Part shown: positions 24,238 to 38,100 of the stretch, piece by piece
Layout: each line of letters begins with the position of its first letter
How positions within the stretch are numbered: the first letter of the stretch is position 1
Source of the DNA: Helopsaltes ochotensis
Taxonomy: Eukaryota; Chordata; Aves; Passeriformes; Locustellidae
Direction: 5' to 3'
Length of the DNA stretch: 64,000 bases
NCBI GenBank assembly: GCA_013400155.1
Contig: VXBM01000010.1
Coordinates: forward strand, 2,552,817 to 2,616,816
Translations under genes and position numbers: made by a program
The notes under the pieces: generated by a model
What the model was told of the DNA's origin: nothing
The model's input: the letters and a program-made list of their open reading frames with translations, nothing else
Databases searched by the model: none

Positions 24238-27200
24238 TTTTCTTCACAGGCTTATCTATCTGGTCTTGACTATGCCTTTCCTGCCCATGCAAAAATGCTT
24301 AAACTTTTACTGCTCACTTCAGCATTCTTGCTACATACATCTGGTATTAGACAGTGACATAAAGATTTATTTAAACTGCAAACGAATCCTTTGTTGTCCT
24401 AGCCAGATTCAAATTCACTACTTCCACTCACATTTTACAGTCTTCATCTATCTAGAATCACAGAATGAGAAACACTTGTTTTCAGACTTATTAGGAGAAG
24501 CACAATACTTCCACAAGATACTTCCACCAAGAAAGCTTAAAGAACACACAAGGATGCACTGGTCTTCACAGCTCCTGCAGTCCTGTCACCATCACATATA
24601 AACTAAATCTATCTGAAACACCTCTAATCAATGTAGACTTTTACAGTATTGTTGGTTAATTGGCTAATTACTGGTCCAAGCTTCAGCTTGCACAGATGTA
24701 TTCCTGATTCAGTATTTTTAGGTAGAAGAGGCATTGAAGAGACCCCTCCCTGTCAATCCTAACCAACCAAACTAAAAAGCAAAATAGATTTTCAATTACC
24801 AATCTCAAACCTAAAACATGAAACTACATTTAATTTAAAAAAATTTAAAAACCAAAATTCTCTAGTTACCCAGTTAGTAAAACACAACATACTCATGAAA
24901 AGAATACCTTGTAAGACAGAGGGAATAAAGTAAAAGCACGTGTATCAAATAATGATACATTAACATTTGCCTTAAACAAATTTTCACATGCAATGATTGA
25001 TATTTTATGTAAGTATGCTATTAGTTACACTTCACTAGATGCAGAGCAAATGCTAGGCATGATAAAAGAGTATTTCACAGAAACAAGTCTGCCCAAAAAA
25101 GCAAGTGGAAAAATATGTTATTTCCCAGAACACTAGTTAAAGAAAATGTTCCTAGTTAACAGCATTACTAATCTCACAAACAAAGTGTAAATGAGGCAAA
25201 TTTTCTAAATTTTATTTAGGCATTTTAACAACAGGTAGGTTTTGGTGCAGAAAGCTAAATCAAGTATTTGAAAATTGATCATAATGAAAATATACACACA
25301 TTAAAGTGAACCAGCAGTCCATCATCATTTGTGTAACATTTTAAACATTTCTTTCACTGTATCATGAGTAATATGATTTTTTAATCTTGCTAAATGAATG
25401 CAAAAAAATTATTTTGGAAACAGATGCCTACAGTGTCTAACCTACCTGTACTAATAGAATAAGGCCTAATTCAATATTTTACATTTTAATGTGACAATTA
25501 TTACATTAATATCACCAGTTAAAGATAATAGTAATAAGCCATTAAGATAATTATATGAATCACTACAGAGGTATGAAATGGGAAACACAAAGAGCTTCAG
25601 ATATATTTGAAATAATGAGAACTTTAAGTACAGTATTGCATGCCCACAAATAAAATGTTTTGAATAGATTTGGCACTAGTCAGGTACCAAGAGGTTGTGT
25701 ACTATTATTACAATGAAATAAACAGAACACAATAGATTTTAAACATGCGGATGTGACAAACATGTTTGCATACTAGATGAAAAATATAGTATTAAAATAA
25801 ACAAGAAGAAATATTTTAAAAAATTAAACAGGTATACAAAATCTAGGATAAATGTTACTACTGAAAACTGTGGGAAAAGGAATTTGCAAGCCTTGTACTA
25901 GTGAGTTTATTACAGCTGAGATTTCCCTCTACCAAATATAAGGCGTTTTTTTAAACGTCAAATAAAAAATTATTTCTTCATGAAAGACATTTTATGTAAT
26001 TATTTTCAGCTTGAAAAAGAAATAAAGCTCTTGAAATACAGTCCAATATTTAACTTCTCTGCATCGCACATCTATGAACAAGGACATAAGACTACCCTGT
26101 CATCTGCTTATATGCCAATGGAATTTTTGTATTCCTCACTACACCCCAAGTGGCCTGTAGATGTTAGAAGGCAACACAAACATTGCTGGAAAGCAGCACT
26201 TTAGCGTCTCAGAAGCAGTACTTCCAGAACTTAATATAACTGCCATTCCAGTTTTCTGTCCACTCACCAGTGTGCATAACAAGGCAGCTGTGAGGGTCAC
26301 AGTTGTATTCTGGGGTCATCCAAACTCCTCCCAGGCCCAGCTCTTCAGCTCTGAAGGAAGCCTTTGAATGCCCAAGACAAGTTGCAACTCCAGCCCCACC
26401 TGCCACCTCACTTGCAGGCTCAGCAACCACAACTCATGGCACAGGAGATATTCAGCTGCCAGAGAAGACACTACCCCAAAAAAGTGCTATAGTTTATGCA
26501 AGGAAAAGCCCGGTAATTAATAGACAGGAATTGACTTTATGAGTCATCTTACAGAAGAAGTTTAATACAAGGACAGTAAGAAATTACTAGACTTTGATAT
26601 GCTTTGCAAGAAAATGCTAAATGATAACATAGTAGAAATTGCTATATTCAGAAAATTAACTAAACCCAAAGTATTCAGACAACTACTAAATGTCATGGTC
26701 AGTGGGGAGGGCTATATGCAGACATGACTTCTACAGACTTGAAAAGGAACTTACAATATTTAATAGCTAATTCAAATGTTAATTATCTTCTGTAACACAT
26801 GTAAAATAAAACACTATTACCAAAAAATCCTGCAGCCCACACTAAAAAACTCCACCATATCTTCTTTGTCTAATCACATGCAGAAAGTACAAAGAGATAA
26901 CAGAGACAAGACTTGCTTTTAACATTTCTGTACTTCTGAATGCAGTGAAGAAGCAATGACTTATTTGGGTATTTGGCAAATTCAGGTTCCATTTCAAATT
27001 TTCTCTATTTAGAGTATACCACAATTTGATAGAAGAAGGAATTTAATCTTGCTTATCTTTTATTCACCAAAACACTTCCAAATAGTGACTACAAAAAGCT
27101 AGTTCTGTTTTGAACTTTGTCCAGGAATAGGACCAATAAAGTCTTTTTAAAATTATTTTTAAAAACATTCCTTCTCTAAGATGGAAAGCATCCACCTTAC

Positions 27201-30001
27201 TCAGTAAGATATGCTACGGAAGATTTCAAGCCGAATACTTCAAATTTTAATTTTGCCAGATTATGTCCAAATTACTTTTATAGATGATGACAAAATTTTC
27301 ACTTCTCTCTCCCACTATCACAACCCCCATCCCTCCACCAGTGAAGCAGCCAAAAGACTGATGCATTAAACACAGCCCTGTAAATTATAGTATGTAGGAG
27401 ATTAAACTTTAGCCTAATGCTACAGTCAACGTTCAACAGCTGAGTTCTATTAATGGACACTCCTTAAAAAAAATCCTTATTGGTTACTATTTAAAACTAC
27501 AACTCTATTAAAATCTTGACTGAAAGAAATTACATGTGATACATATTGCCCATCACTGCCATGACAACAACACCCAGTTCAAGTATGTACTGCATCATTT
27601 ATCACAATTTATCCAAAGTAAAAAAATACAAAAGGTCTCACTAATCAAGTAATATCAGTGAATACACAGTGTGAAAGAGATGAGTCAATTTATAATGGTA
27701 GGCATTATGTGTAAACTACAATAATAAGACTTGCAGTGCACTGAAAAACCCAATGCCATTATTATTCTTTCAATCTCCTTCCTACGTGGATTTATTTAAG
27801 ATCAGCATTGTAAAATTCCAGCAGTCAAGGCACCGTAAAGAACTTAATGGAAAACATCAAGGGAAAAGACAATTAATTGATGTTTCTTTTCCAGACTTCA
27901 ATTTCATGCACAGGACCAGAAATATGGGGAGGGCGTGTAGGTTAGTATGCTGAATAGCAACTGCATACGTGTGGCATTCTGTTCACTGCTGAATGTCTTC
28001 TCCTGTTGAATACTTACTGCTCAACCCTTTGAGATTCAATGCTCCAAAGTGAATTCTCATTCAAAGAATCTCTTGAATGAAGAAATTTTCATTTATTGAC
28101 ACATCAACCTAAGGCCAAAGCATCTGTGGGAAGTTGTCGGCTTCCTACTTACACTACTCATTGACCTTGTAACTCTTCATGTATCATATCTAGTTCTATA
28201 TCTAAACTTCCCTGTTTTAGGTTTTGTCACTGATGATGAATTAGTAACAAGAACGAAAACAATTTAAGCAACAGATGATAGTAGAAAACACCAAAAAACC
28301 CAACCCTATCAAACATTATGCTACTTGCTTCTAAGGAAACAGGTCAGCAGGTTTGAACACAGCTCCACTTCTAATTCACATGCTAGACTAAGTAAAGAAA
28401 GCACAACAAACTCCTCCAAGCCTTGAACACGTCTCAGCAACCTGCCAGGTGAAGACACATTATGTTGCTGTTGTTCTGAACATCAGATGCATATTTTTCA
28501 GTCCCATCACAGTGTTCCCTTTGATCTGGGTGTTACTCTCTACATTCAGCTTCACTTTGTCTGATACATCTCTGCTGCAAAAAGTATGTTTTGTTTTGCT
28601 TTAGCCTGGGTTATGGTGGGTGTGTTTTCCTCTCTCAGAAGGTGGAAGGTAAGAGAATTGCTTCCAGGTGGTAAGGTTCTAAATCCAAATCTCTTTCTTC
28701 CTGGACAAGTAAGTACAGAGAAGATAGGATTTTGTTGTCATTTTTCTTGAATGAAAATGGTCTTATGAATATATCTTTCAGTGAAAATATAAAAAAAGCC
28801 CAGGACTGTTGGCAGTCCTGAATGAGCACAGCAGCCAATACAGAGGTGACCAGCACTCTCACACATACAAGCAGCTATGAGGGATTTTTCTTTATTTTAT
28901 CATTTGAATCAAGTATTGAAATGCCAGTTGATTGCCTTTTATGCAGCCAAGTGCTTTTCTGGCCAGACTCTATCAGCAGTTAGCATACAAACAAAATAAG
29001 ATTTTGTAACAGAATAAACAAAGCCAGAAATTTGCATTTTTGTACCTATTCAGCGCCTCAAGAATTGCTGACAGTCTAAAAACATGTCACTCCAAGAACA
29101 TGGAAGGAAAAAGATGAATTCAAAGGAGTGCTGGTTTAGTTTTGCCCCTTCAAGTGTAATACTTGCTTGACCTGGATGGTCCATGCAGATATGTATTTAA
29201 CTACTCCAGGAATGGTGCAAAAGATGGCTGGTGATCCCAGTCTCACAGTATCTGCCATTATGCTGAAAATCTTACAAGGACATGGATGTGACAGACCCAC
29301 ATGTACCATTGCAGGAACTACAGCTGAGATTTTAATCACTGACAGAAGACAGAGGTTTATGCTACTGGCTGTACTTTTGTCTTGAGAACAAGATTTCTGA
29401 GAGAACGACTGCAAAGCTACCAAAACTTTTTTTTGGAAACAAGGGGTTTCTGATTTAAAGCAATGGAAATAACAGTGTCGGACAAAATCAGTGTATCCTA
29501 GGCAGTCACATAAATAAAAATATACATATAAGGTACATAAAACATTCAAATCCATCTTTCTTCTGTTCCTACCGCTATCAAAAGAAAAACTTGAATCGTC
29601 AGTCTAGCTGCTACTATTTCCATTTTGCAAAAAAAAGCCATATGGACAAGACTAATTTTTATTTTTTTAATTCCTTTATGCAGTGAAACCTAAACATGTG
29701 ACAAGTAGAAAGTTATTTAATCAATAATGATATAATAGAATAAGTTTTGACAAGGCTCTGAATAAAGAACATCGTAGTAACAGAAGAATCACTCAAAATG
29801 TCATTGCCCCTTAAGGGCACAAAAGTGTCCCTGATAAAAGGTCACATGCAGGGGATAAAATATTAACAATTACAAACCTCCAAACAGTTGTATTTAATAA
29901 AAAATAAGGTACAAAAAAATTGAAAATATAGAAACAGAAAAATCTGCCAAATGTGACACTGACACCTGGATCAAAATTCCTATGCAAGAAAGGTGCCAAC
30001 T
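24238..30001. other. Unassigned AT-rich intronic sequence
   Basis: Very AT-rich between about 24750 and 26050 and again at 26540-28300, with no recognisable repeat. A GC-richer patch at about 26160-26470 is open in several frames without known motifs. At 29136-29555 both strands carry overlapping open frames (139 codons on the minus strand), again without recognisable motifs. Confidence 0.6.
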
Positions 30002-30032
30002 AGTAACGCTCAAGCCAGTGTTAAAAAAGCCA
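30002..30032. repeat. Copy 1 of a 31-bp dispersed repeat
   Basis: AGTAACGCTCAAGCCAGTG followed by TTAAAAAAGCCA. The same 31 bases occur in direct orientation at 31740-31770 with two differences, both transitions. Flanking sequence is unrelated. Confidence 0.9.
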
Positions 30033-30409
30033 CACTATTAGCACAATGCAAAATAGCTAGTCTGAGTAATTCAAAATATATAACCTCTCTCAGGAAAATA
30101 ATTACTATATGGAAGGCAAAATAATTTATTTATATTCTTCAGAGCTCCATTACTTTTTGGTTTGCTTTTCTTTTAAATGGCACTTACAGAGAGAAAAAAG
30201 AAGGATAAAAAAGGAAATATCCTTTTGCAACTTCCATGAGGACATGGAGATACCAACCTAATGATTTATAACTCAGAAGTAATGAACACAAGTAGGTTTT
30301 TTCCTTTTTTCAAGGAATAAGAATTTCTACTTCTTAATTTGAAGCCTTTCAAAAGAACCTTATAGGCAGGCAGGATAGATATTAATGAGCCTCCAGTAAA
30401 GAAATCAGC

Positions 30410-30436
30410 AAAAGAAAAGAAAAGAAAAGAAAAAAA
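30410..30436. repeat. (AAAAG)n microsatellite
   Basis: About four AAAAG units running into a poly-A stretch. Confidence 0.95.
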
Positions 30437-31739
30437 TTTTGGTGGTCATTTCTCCCTGATGAAGCAAAATTGGTTTCCTCTGTATGCTACAACTTCATCA
30501 AATGGGGATATTAACTGTAGAATTCATTAAGATACCATCCACAGCTTTGGAAACTGTTCCAGAGCATGTGTGGAAGTTTTCTTTGATGGTTATACTGCTG
30601 CTATTGTTTAACCAAGCTGGATTATTCAGCTTGGCTAATTCACCTCTTTCCCCCACCATCCCCCCCAACTTTTCCTTTTTTTTTTTAACACTTTCCCATC
30701 ATTAATTTGTTTCTTCACAGTAGAAGTCAAGACGTCTTGACAACCTCTCTACCTGTACACTGCTTGATCCTCGCTGTGCCAGAGCTACCTTTTATGAGAG
30801 GTTTTCCTTCTAACTGGGAAAGACCGAAGTAACAAGACCGTTAATGTACAAAACATTAAAAAAATAATCAGAACTGTATCTGATGCTCTTTAAGGACAAT
30901 GAAGTATAAGAACATGAAGGTTTAACCTTTCTGGCACCAAAGAAAATTGAAAATGTGTCCTGGGAAAAGGTACAGGGTGCCATCTTCACCATTGTTATTT
31001 AACAATAACACAGAATTGGAGTTAACAGAAGAAGGGATAGAGTTAAGCAGAGACTGCAAGCCTAAAGGTCTCCTAGAAAACAGATGGACAAAAAACCCTA
31101 AACAAAGAGCAAGAATATTATCATACTTCAGTATTGTACTATGGTACAATATTTTGATGTTCCAAGAAGTGATCTTCATTGAGGCTGGCATTTGAGAACA
31201 AATTAAAATTTTGTGATAATCAAAACTACAATTCCTCACATGCCAAGTACACTTAAGAATGCTTCAAGCAGCATATCCAGACTGACTTCTTATTTCAAAC
31301 TACTTTATGGAGGAATAAATACAACCACATGTTCGCACATTTAAAAAAAAAGTAAATCCAGGCTACTCTGCCACTACATGAAGTTACTCAAAAGAAATGG
31401 CTACAGAAGCAAACACCACTACTTCAACCCTATGGTTGATGACATTGTGATATACTGTTTTCTAAGTGCACAACAATAACAAACAACCTCAAGAAATTAT
31501 TTGATTTTTATCCAGCAGCCTATAACATCAAGTTTCTTCCAGGTGGGCTTACATCACATACGAATGAATGGTTTAATACTTACAAATGGATGTGTTTATC
31601 CTGCAAATGCAAGGATATGAAACTGCTCTTAAAAACAGCTCAGTACTTCTCTTGACTTATGGGCGAGAAAAGATCTGTTACCTTGCAATACCAAGCTTTA
31701 TGTTGTGTTCACTACATATACTCTCAAGTCCAGCAAGTC

Positions 31740-31770
31740 AGTAATGCTCAAGCTAGTGTTAAAAAAGCCA
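31740..31770. repeat. Copy 2 of a 31-bp dispersed repeat
   Basis: AGTAATGCTCAAGCTAGTG followed by TTAAAAAAGCCA. It is the direct partner of 30002-30032, about 1.7 kb away. A CT microsatellite begins immediately to its right. Confidence 0.9.
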
Positions 31771-31771
31771 G

Positions 31772-31784
31772 TCTCTCTCTCTCT
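31772..31784. repeat. (TC)n microsatellite
   Basis: A short run of six to seven TC units abutting the 31-bp repeat copy. Confidence 0.9.
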
Positions 31785-34700
31785 ACTTAGCCAGATCTCT
31801 TGTTTCACCTTCCTGATTTCTACTGCCTAAAGTTCTATGATGCACTGCCTGCCATTAAAAATAGCTTGAACCACAACCAGATTTTTCTTTTTTCTGCTTG
31901 ATATTCCAGGAATCAAGCCCTTAAAAGTTAAACAACATCTGCCTCTATAATCTTCACAAGTTCCCATCAACAAGGATGGCTGCCACAAGTCTGAAATCAG
32001 AGGCAAATGAAACAGTGGGTCTACTTACACTCCGGAGAAAGGCAGACGCCAGCAAGGGCTCAAGAGAAGTATTACAAAAACCTTTGCTTAACTAAAGCAT
32101 TCCAGTGCTCCTCCGCCGCCAAGACCTTCAAGCTACAATGCAGGGAACCTAGAAATATAAAGCATGTGCCTGGCATGGACCTAATTTCTTACTGAGAGGA
32201 TATGGGTTGGATCTTACCAGGGGTATTAGTAACAAACCACACTTTGTGGGAGATTCTGGGATAAATCTCTACAACCCCTTGTCAATACTAATAAAGACTC
32301 CCCATGATACAGCCTACAAGAGCCAAAAATCCAGTAGTGCTTTCTAATGCTTCCTCATTACATTCTCCATGTTACAACTTTGAAGTTGTAATTCAATACC
32401 TGTATAATAATGCATTTTGTGGTAAATATGATAGTCTAAAACACCTCAAAGTCTACTGACAGACATGCCTGGAATCACTGAATTTACAAGCATTCTGCTG
32501 CATGCTCTAATTAAAGAAAGTCTGATCCACCAAAATGAATGTGTCTGAAGGTGATAAAAATCTAAATAGAACAGAAAATTAGATATTCCTGCTCCACAGA
32601 GGAGCTCTGTGCAGCTAGAATCAATGTCTCAAATGAGGCCTTGTCCAGACCTTTCTCAATGGACTACTGGAACCATACCACATCCAGTAAAAAATTATTC
32701 AACCACAAGGAGTTCATGGCTGATGTGTTTTCTAATGGGGTATTTCTATCATTTTCTAGCCAGACAATGCAACTACAGATAAACTCATAACATCTCTGTG
32801 TAGCTCTTCTTTAAATCTTACTAATTTCTAATGAAAATGACAATAAATTAGTGTATATATATATATTATATATCACATATATAATATGGAGTACTTTTAA
32901 CAGATTAATTTTTTGAAAATAAATTTTTAGTTATTTTACAATTCTAGAGACTTTGAAGAAACCTTCTATCGTCTAAAACTTCTTTGATATGGGTTTTAGT
33001 ACATTGCCTTGTATCTTCTTTAAAACAAAATAATTTATTTATATATTTAAAGCCCTTTCACAGGCCTTTCAGCAATACTCCAGTATACTTTTCCTGAAAT
33101 AAGTCTGACTAGATTAAGTACAATCTTCCAGACCTTTGGTCAATTATTTCCAATATTCACTGAGGTTTTTTTAACACCGTGCAGTTTTTTCCCAAGTCTT
33201 TACTGACCTTAGGCTCTTAAATCAAGCAATTCAGAACTTAATGTTCAATCACCCAGTCTAAAAGGATTGCTATAATGAAGTAAAGGGAATAGTAAAAAAA
33301 ATGGAGTAATGAAGAAAAGAGAAAGACAGTAACTCATGGGATCTTTGTAGCTTACGTGCAATACACTAACACTGATGCCAATGCATTACTTACAGAGAGC
33401 TCAAAAATCTTTTCTAACACGGAGGAATTTACTCTCATCTAGAAGTAACATCGTTCTGTGTACCTACTACCTGAAAATAGGATGAACTTTCACACTGCTC
33501 ACCAAATCAGGTTAATGCCCAGCAAAGAGCACAGCTATGGAAGGCTACAGCAAGGCATCCCACAGGTTCTTCAGTCCTGAAGCACATTTTATTGATGCAC
33601 AAGTTCAGTGCTTATGTACCCACTGTACCTACAGCCACATGCAGAGAAGCTTTTCTGTGACTCACTGAAAGAATCATATAAGATACCTGAAGCTGGGCAG
33701 AAAGGAGCCATATAAGACTAAGGGCAAAAAACAAATTTTGAAAAAAACCCAGCAGGATGGCTAAAATTAACACCTGCCCCCACCATTATATTAATAAGCT
33801 CTTTTCACCCTAGGAAATACTTTTAGATCTTTTCTCATTCACTGGATAGAAAGCTGTATTTCACTATAATAATTTTTCCACAATAACTTCAATCTAGGTC
33901 AAAGCTGGTGGCAAATCTTAGAACTGCCTCCCAACATGAACGAAATTGCTCCTGGTTTGTTGTTAGCAGTCTATCCATACAAACACAACCCAGTATTTTG
34001 GTAATATATCTTTAAAAGTAAATAAACTATTTTTCCATCCATCCCACTTACGTTTTTCCATTACTGAGTTGCTCTGTTGTCAAGAAGACTAAAAGAGATA
34101 CCGGATTTGTAAAGTTTACTTGTATTTAGACAAGTAAAATCTTGCTGGGCTACTCTTTTTCTTAATGTATTTAAGAATCATCCTCAGTAGTAGTTGCCCT
34201 TCATTATTATGCAACCACCTTCAAATTATTTGGATTAAACTAAATTTTATTAAACCTCACAAAAAGCTAGCTATTCCAATCACTCTTTGCACGCCTTAAA
34301 AAAATAATAAAACAACAAAACAATCACCACAGAAACAAACCACTGGACAAATAACAAATAAGCAACTAGATAAGTAATAAATAAACCAGACCTTGGGATG
34401 AAGTTTCTCAGAAATAACTGGAAGTAGTTTGTTAATCAATACCAAAAATTTCTAACTAGATTAATTCTGCTTTCAAATAGTCAAGATAAAAATCATCTTG
34501 TTGTCATACTGAGAAATTAATATATGCATATGCTTAAGACTCTTTTGAAAAATGTTAATTTAAGAAATGTGTTTCAAAATGCCAATTCTGTAAAAAATTA
34601 AACCTTATGATAAATATAAAAATACACCCTATATATAGTTGCACATGAATCCCATCAGAAAACAATCCATAACATCCAACTTCTAGTTAATGGAGATCAG

Positions 34701-35036
34701 TATCACAGACCTCACTTTGCAGCTTTGATAAAAGACAATCCAACGTTAGATCGTAATAGTTTTAGCCAGCTAGTCTCTAACTAACAGAATTTATTTGTTG
34801 TAACAGGTTAATTTAGTGTAACAAGGTCAAGTCGAAAAGCTCAGCTTCCAGAACAACTAATTTAACTTCCTCTACAGGAAATATGTTTATTTGAAGGCAC
34901 TGCTGGTATTCTCTGTGGAAAGAACACAAGATAACCACAAAAGTCTATTTGCAACGCCTCTGTTATGATTGTATGCAATGATTCTTAAGAGAGCCATACG
35001 CCAGTTTGGCACTGTAATTCAGGAAAGAAAACATTC
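31785..35036. other. Unassigned intronic sequence downstream of the coding exon
   Basis: No gene or known repeat beyond the TA tract was seen. Frames are short and typical of AT-rich non-coding DNA. Confidence 0.6.
32854..32888. repeat. (TA)n tract
   Basis: An imperfect TA alternation interrupted by a CACATA segment; AT-rich and able to form a hairpin. Confidence 0.85.
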
Positions 35037-35042
35037 ACTTAC

Positions 35043-35147
35043 CGCAGTGTGACTGGAAAACCTGTGGCTTGACTACCTGATTGCAGATATTGCACACTAC
35101 AAGATAGAAATCATCATGAGCTGGATAATGGCCAAATAAGTGCATAT
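35043..35147 (-). CDS. ATXN7L1: ATXN7L1 internal coding exon (N-terminal ataxin-7-type zinc finger)
   Basis: This is a 105-nt exon read from 35147 to 35043. It follows a pyrimidine-rich acceptor (tttcccacag) and is followed by GTAAGT. It begins with the last two bases of an Asp codon and ends with the first base of a Glu codon, so it needs phase-1 neighbours on both sides. The 34 complete codons start MHLFGHYPAHDDFYLVVC and continue with CNQVVKPQVFQSHC. The two Cys (CxxC) and the His near the end are zinc ligands of the family's N-terminal finger; the last His would lie in the next exon. From memory, human ATXN7L1 differs at about two positions, while ATXN7 has IFGFCPAHDD and QAFQSHYE, so ATXN7L1 is the better match. 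In ataxin-7 and yeast Sgf73 this N-terminal region anchors the SAGA histone H2B deubiquitinase module in the nucleus; that role is inferred here by family. The exons on either side were not found in the window. Confidence 0.93.
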
Positions 35148-35160
35148 CTGTGGGAAAGTT

Positions 35161-38100
35161 AAAAATATATACAAGAATTAGAAGTTATGCTTTAAATATA
35201 TATTAAGAAAAGAAAATTGAAAATACTGTAGGGCCATTACTGTTATATTAATTTACACAAAGTAAATATATACATTGCTCCATCAGAGCTTCTTATTATG
35301 TTCAAGAGATTTTTTTCCCTCTTTTGGGTTTCAAGGACCTGTACTAAAGCTGCAGCCTCATCCCTCAGCCTGAGTCAGAACACAGACTGCAACACCTTTT
35401 CTTAACACTCACTGCCAGGAAGTAGAATAAGCATTTCTGTAGTGGTCAAATGTGGAAACAATAAAGGAATATTTTTTTAAAAATCTCTGCCTAAAGATCC
35501 TTATAGAAAACATGTTGCATAGGTTATGCTCTATGTTACAATATTCTAAGCTTGACTATAAGTTGCTTGAGAAAGGCTCCTGCTTAAAAGCTAGTTATAG
35601 TAACCAAGGTCAAGGATCCTACAGCTTAAAATACAGCCAGGAATGCCATGCCATATGAAATTTCTGATTCTGTGCAAATGCCCTTCCCTAGTTCTGACAC
35701 CCTGCAGTTTGTCCCCAACAAATACTGTGAGAAGAGACAAAGTTGGTTAATGAGGTATTTCTTGGTGATGATCTGAGGAATTTAATGAAATCCAAAGACA
35801 GGTACAGTCAGATGATGACAGGCACTTGTTCCTCTCAGCTGAAACACATAATGCAATACATGCATTCTTAAGCCATTACAGAAAGAGTAAAATGGGCTTA
35901 AATTACTAACTGAAGGCTGCGGAACTCTAACATTACACGTGAAGTAACCTGTTCTACTCCTCATTGCTATAACTTAAGAACAAGCACACATACTCATCCA
36001 CCACAGCTCAGCTTGGAGGACAGAAACTCCAGTCACTTTTATGCATTTCAGTGGGATAATGTCACCGTACCCAGTGTTGCTAATGAATGTGTTGCAGCAT
36101 TAGTAACCCCATGCCAAGTAGCGCAGCCTCACAGATCACACTACCTCTCAGATTATAAAAATAAAAATGTTGTAAATTTCAGTGTTATTCAGGAGCATCT
36201 GAAACCTATTGCAGAACTTACAAATGTAGACTGAAATTTAATGTGGTGCCTTTTAAACAGGAGAAAAATCAAGAGAAAAAACATGTACAACAGCAGCTGT
36301 GATTGATAAAACATCAACAACTAAATCCTACCTCTCTAGTAAGTCATGTATTTCTAAAAAATAGTGATTTCTTTCAAAAAGTGACTCAAGCATGCACCTA
36401 AGCACTAGTTCTTAACTAAAGCAATTATTTTGGCCCTAGAACACTTTCATAAGTAATTCTGCCCTGGTCTCTGGCACTGTCAGTAATATCACTGCTTAGG
36501 ATGGCAGTGCTTGGCATGAAGTGTAAAATGTCTTCAGTTCACAAAAAGCCCAGAGGAATGGGGCACCCCTCTCATGGTAATACAGGCAGTACCACAGGTA
36601 GATGCAAAGAGGCTCGTTCAAGAATTCTTAGGCACAAACCAGCCCCACCAACCTGCAAGTATTTCACAGTATGATATGATGAGCATTGTTCCTTTATCCA
36701 CTGAAAACCAAAACCCTTTCTTTCTGTTACTGCTTGTGCCAGGCTATGAAATCCAGTTGAGAGGTTAACCAGACATGACACCTTTGAAATGCTGGTCTTG
36801 CACTAACCAAGCCTTCAAATGCAGAACAGCCAAATGAATGCAATCAACACATTCAGCCTAAAATGAAAAGAATGCCAGTGGTGAGGTATAAACTCCTTCG
36901 GTATAATTAGTGTTAGTACTGGTGAAGCCAGCAGTGCGCAAAGTTAGGTTCAATCAAAACTTACTTACTGGTAAAACAAATAAACAAAAAACTTAGCAGA
37001 CACTAAACCAGGCCTTTTAATTCTATTTATTGTTTTAATATGCTAATTCAGTGACCTCAAAAATTATTTTACAATGGCAATTCTTAGCTGGATAGTTCTG
37101 ATCAAAACCCACAGATTTCCAATAACACCACTGTAAGTTCCACAGAAAGGAGTATTTCTTCTGGGTATGATTTGAAAAGTCATAAAAAAATCCTCAAAAA
37201 CATGCATTTAATTACACCAATGAAATATTTTAAAAATGGTTGAAACATCTCAAAATACTTTTTTCTGTTGTTTAAGAGGTATGGTGACAATCTTCTTATG
37301 AAAACATAGAGACTTTGCCCTTCACAAACAGAAAACTTACAACTGTTTTCCAGTTTAAATTCCTTAACTTCATTTGACCTTCACAAGTCTGTATCCTAAC
37401 CTTTAAAACATGTCCAGCTCTGAGGTGTCTAAGGTTTGGCTGGGTCTGAGTCTGAGTTTTTATGATTTCTGGCTGCAGGAGTAACTTATAAAAAACATAA
37501 GGTATTAATATTGGTGAAAACCATTCAAGGACATAGGTGGGAAAAGGAATCAGGTTAGTTCACAGGATCACAAAACCATCTACCTTTTCCTAGGCACTGC
37601 CAAGGAGACAGAGCAGTGAATGAAGAGTCCTGTGCGCTTGCTCCACTACCCTGGCAAACACCACTGCACCTACCAGGTAAATAGCACCATTTGAGGGTGG
37701 TTTTTTTTCATACTCCATATGTGTTGATATACAAAGAAACTGCACAGACATGTAAGAGAACACACCAAAATGCTGCTGTGAGATACACAGCATCAAAAGG
37801 ATGCACAGGTGCAGAGTAAGTGACATCCTGAAGCTGCATTTTGGAAGTTTTTTCATTTTGTAGGTGCCTCGAAATAGCCCAGTGGGGGTACAAGTGTCCA
37901 TTGTAAATGTGAGTCTTCTGTATGAAGTTATCAGCCCCCTCTCAAAAGTCCAATTAAAATAATCCAAGAATCTCAAGGACTGCAGGTTGAAAATAGGAAT
38001 CACAGCACACAAATATACTATTATTGAATCAGAATAGATAAAAAACTTAAACACCATCTTTCAGGGTTTTAAGACACCTTAAAACTCTCACTATGTAGGA

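Larger units (their letters stand above)
1..35042 (-). other. ATXN7L1: Intron downstream of the ATXN7L1 zinc-finger exon
   Basis: This begins with the GTAAGT donor at 35042-35037. In human the next exon continues with ERRHGSMCRPSP. No coding of that segment was found on the minus strand, so the exon is probably beyond the left edge of the window. The intron holds the CpG island, most of the CR1 copies and a candidate alternative exon at 3317-3455. Intron status is inferred from one exon and the known large introns of this gene. Confidence 0.65.

Noticed and set aside
24450..24475. TAGAATCACAGAATGAG, CR1-end-like octamers
   Set aside because: There is no CR1 body on either side, so it is likely coincidental.
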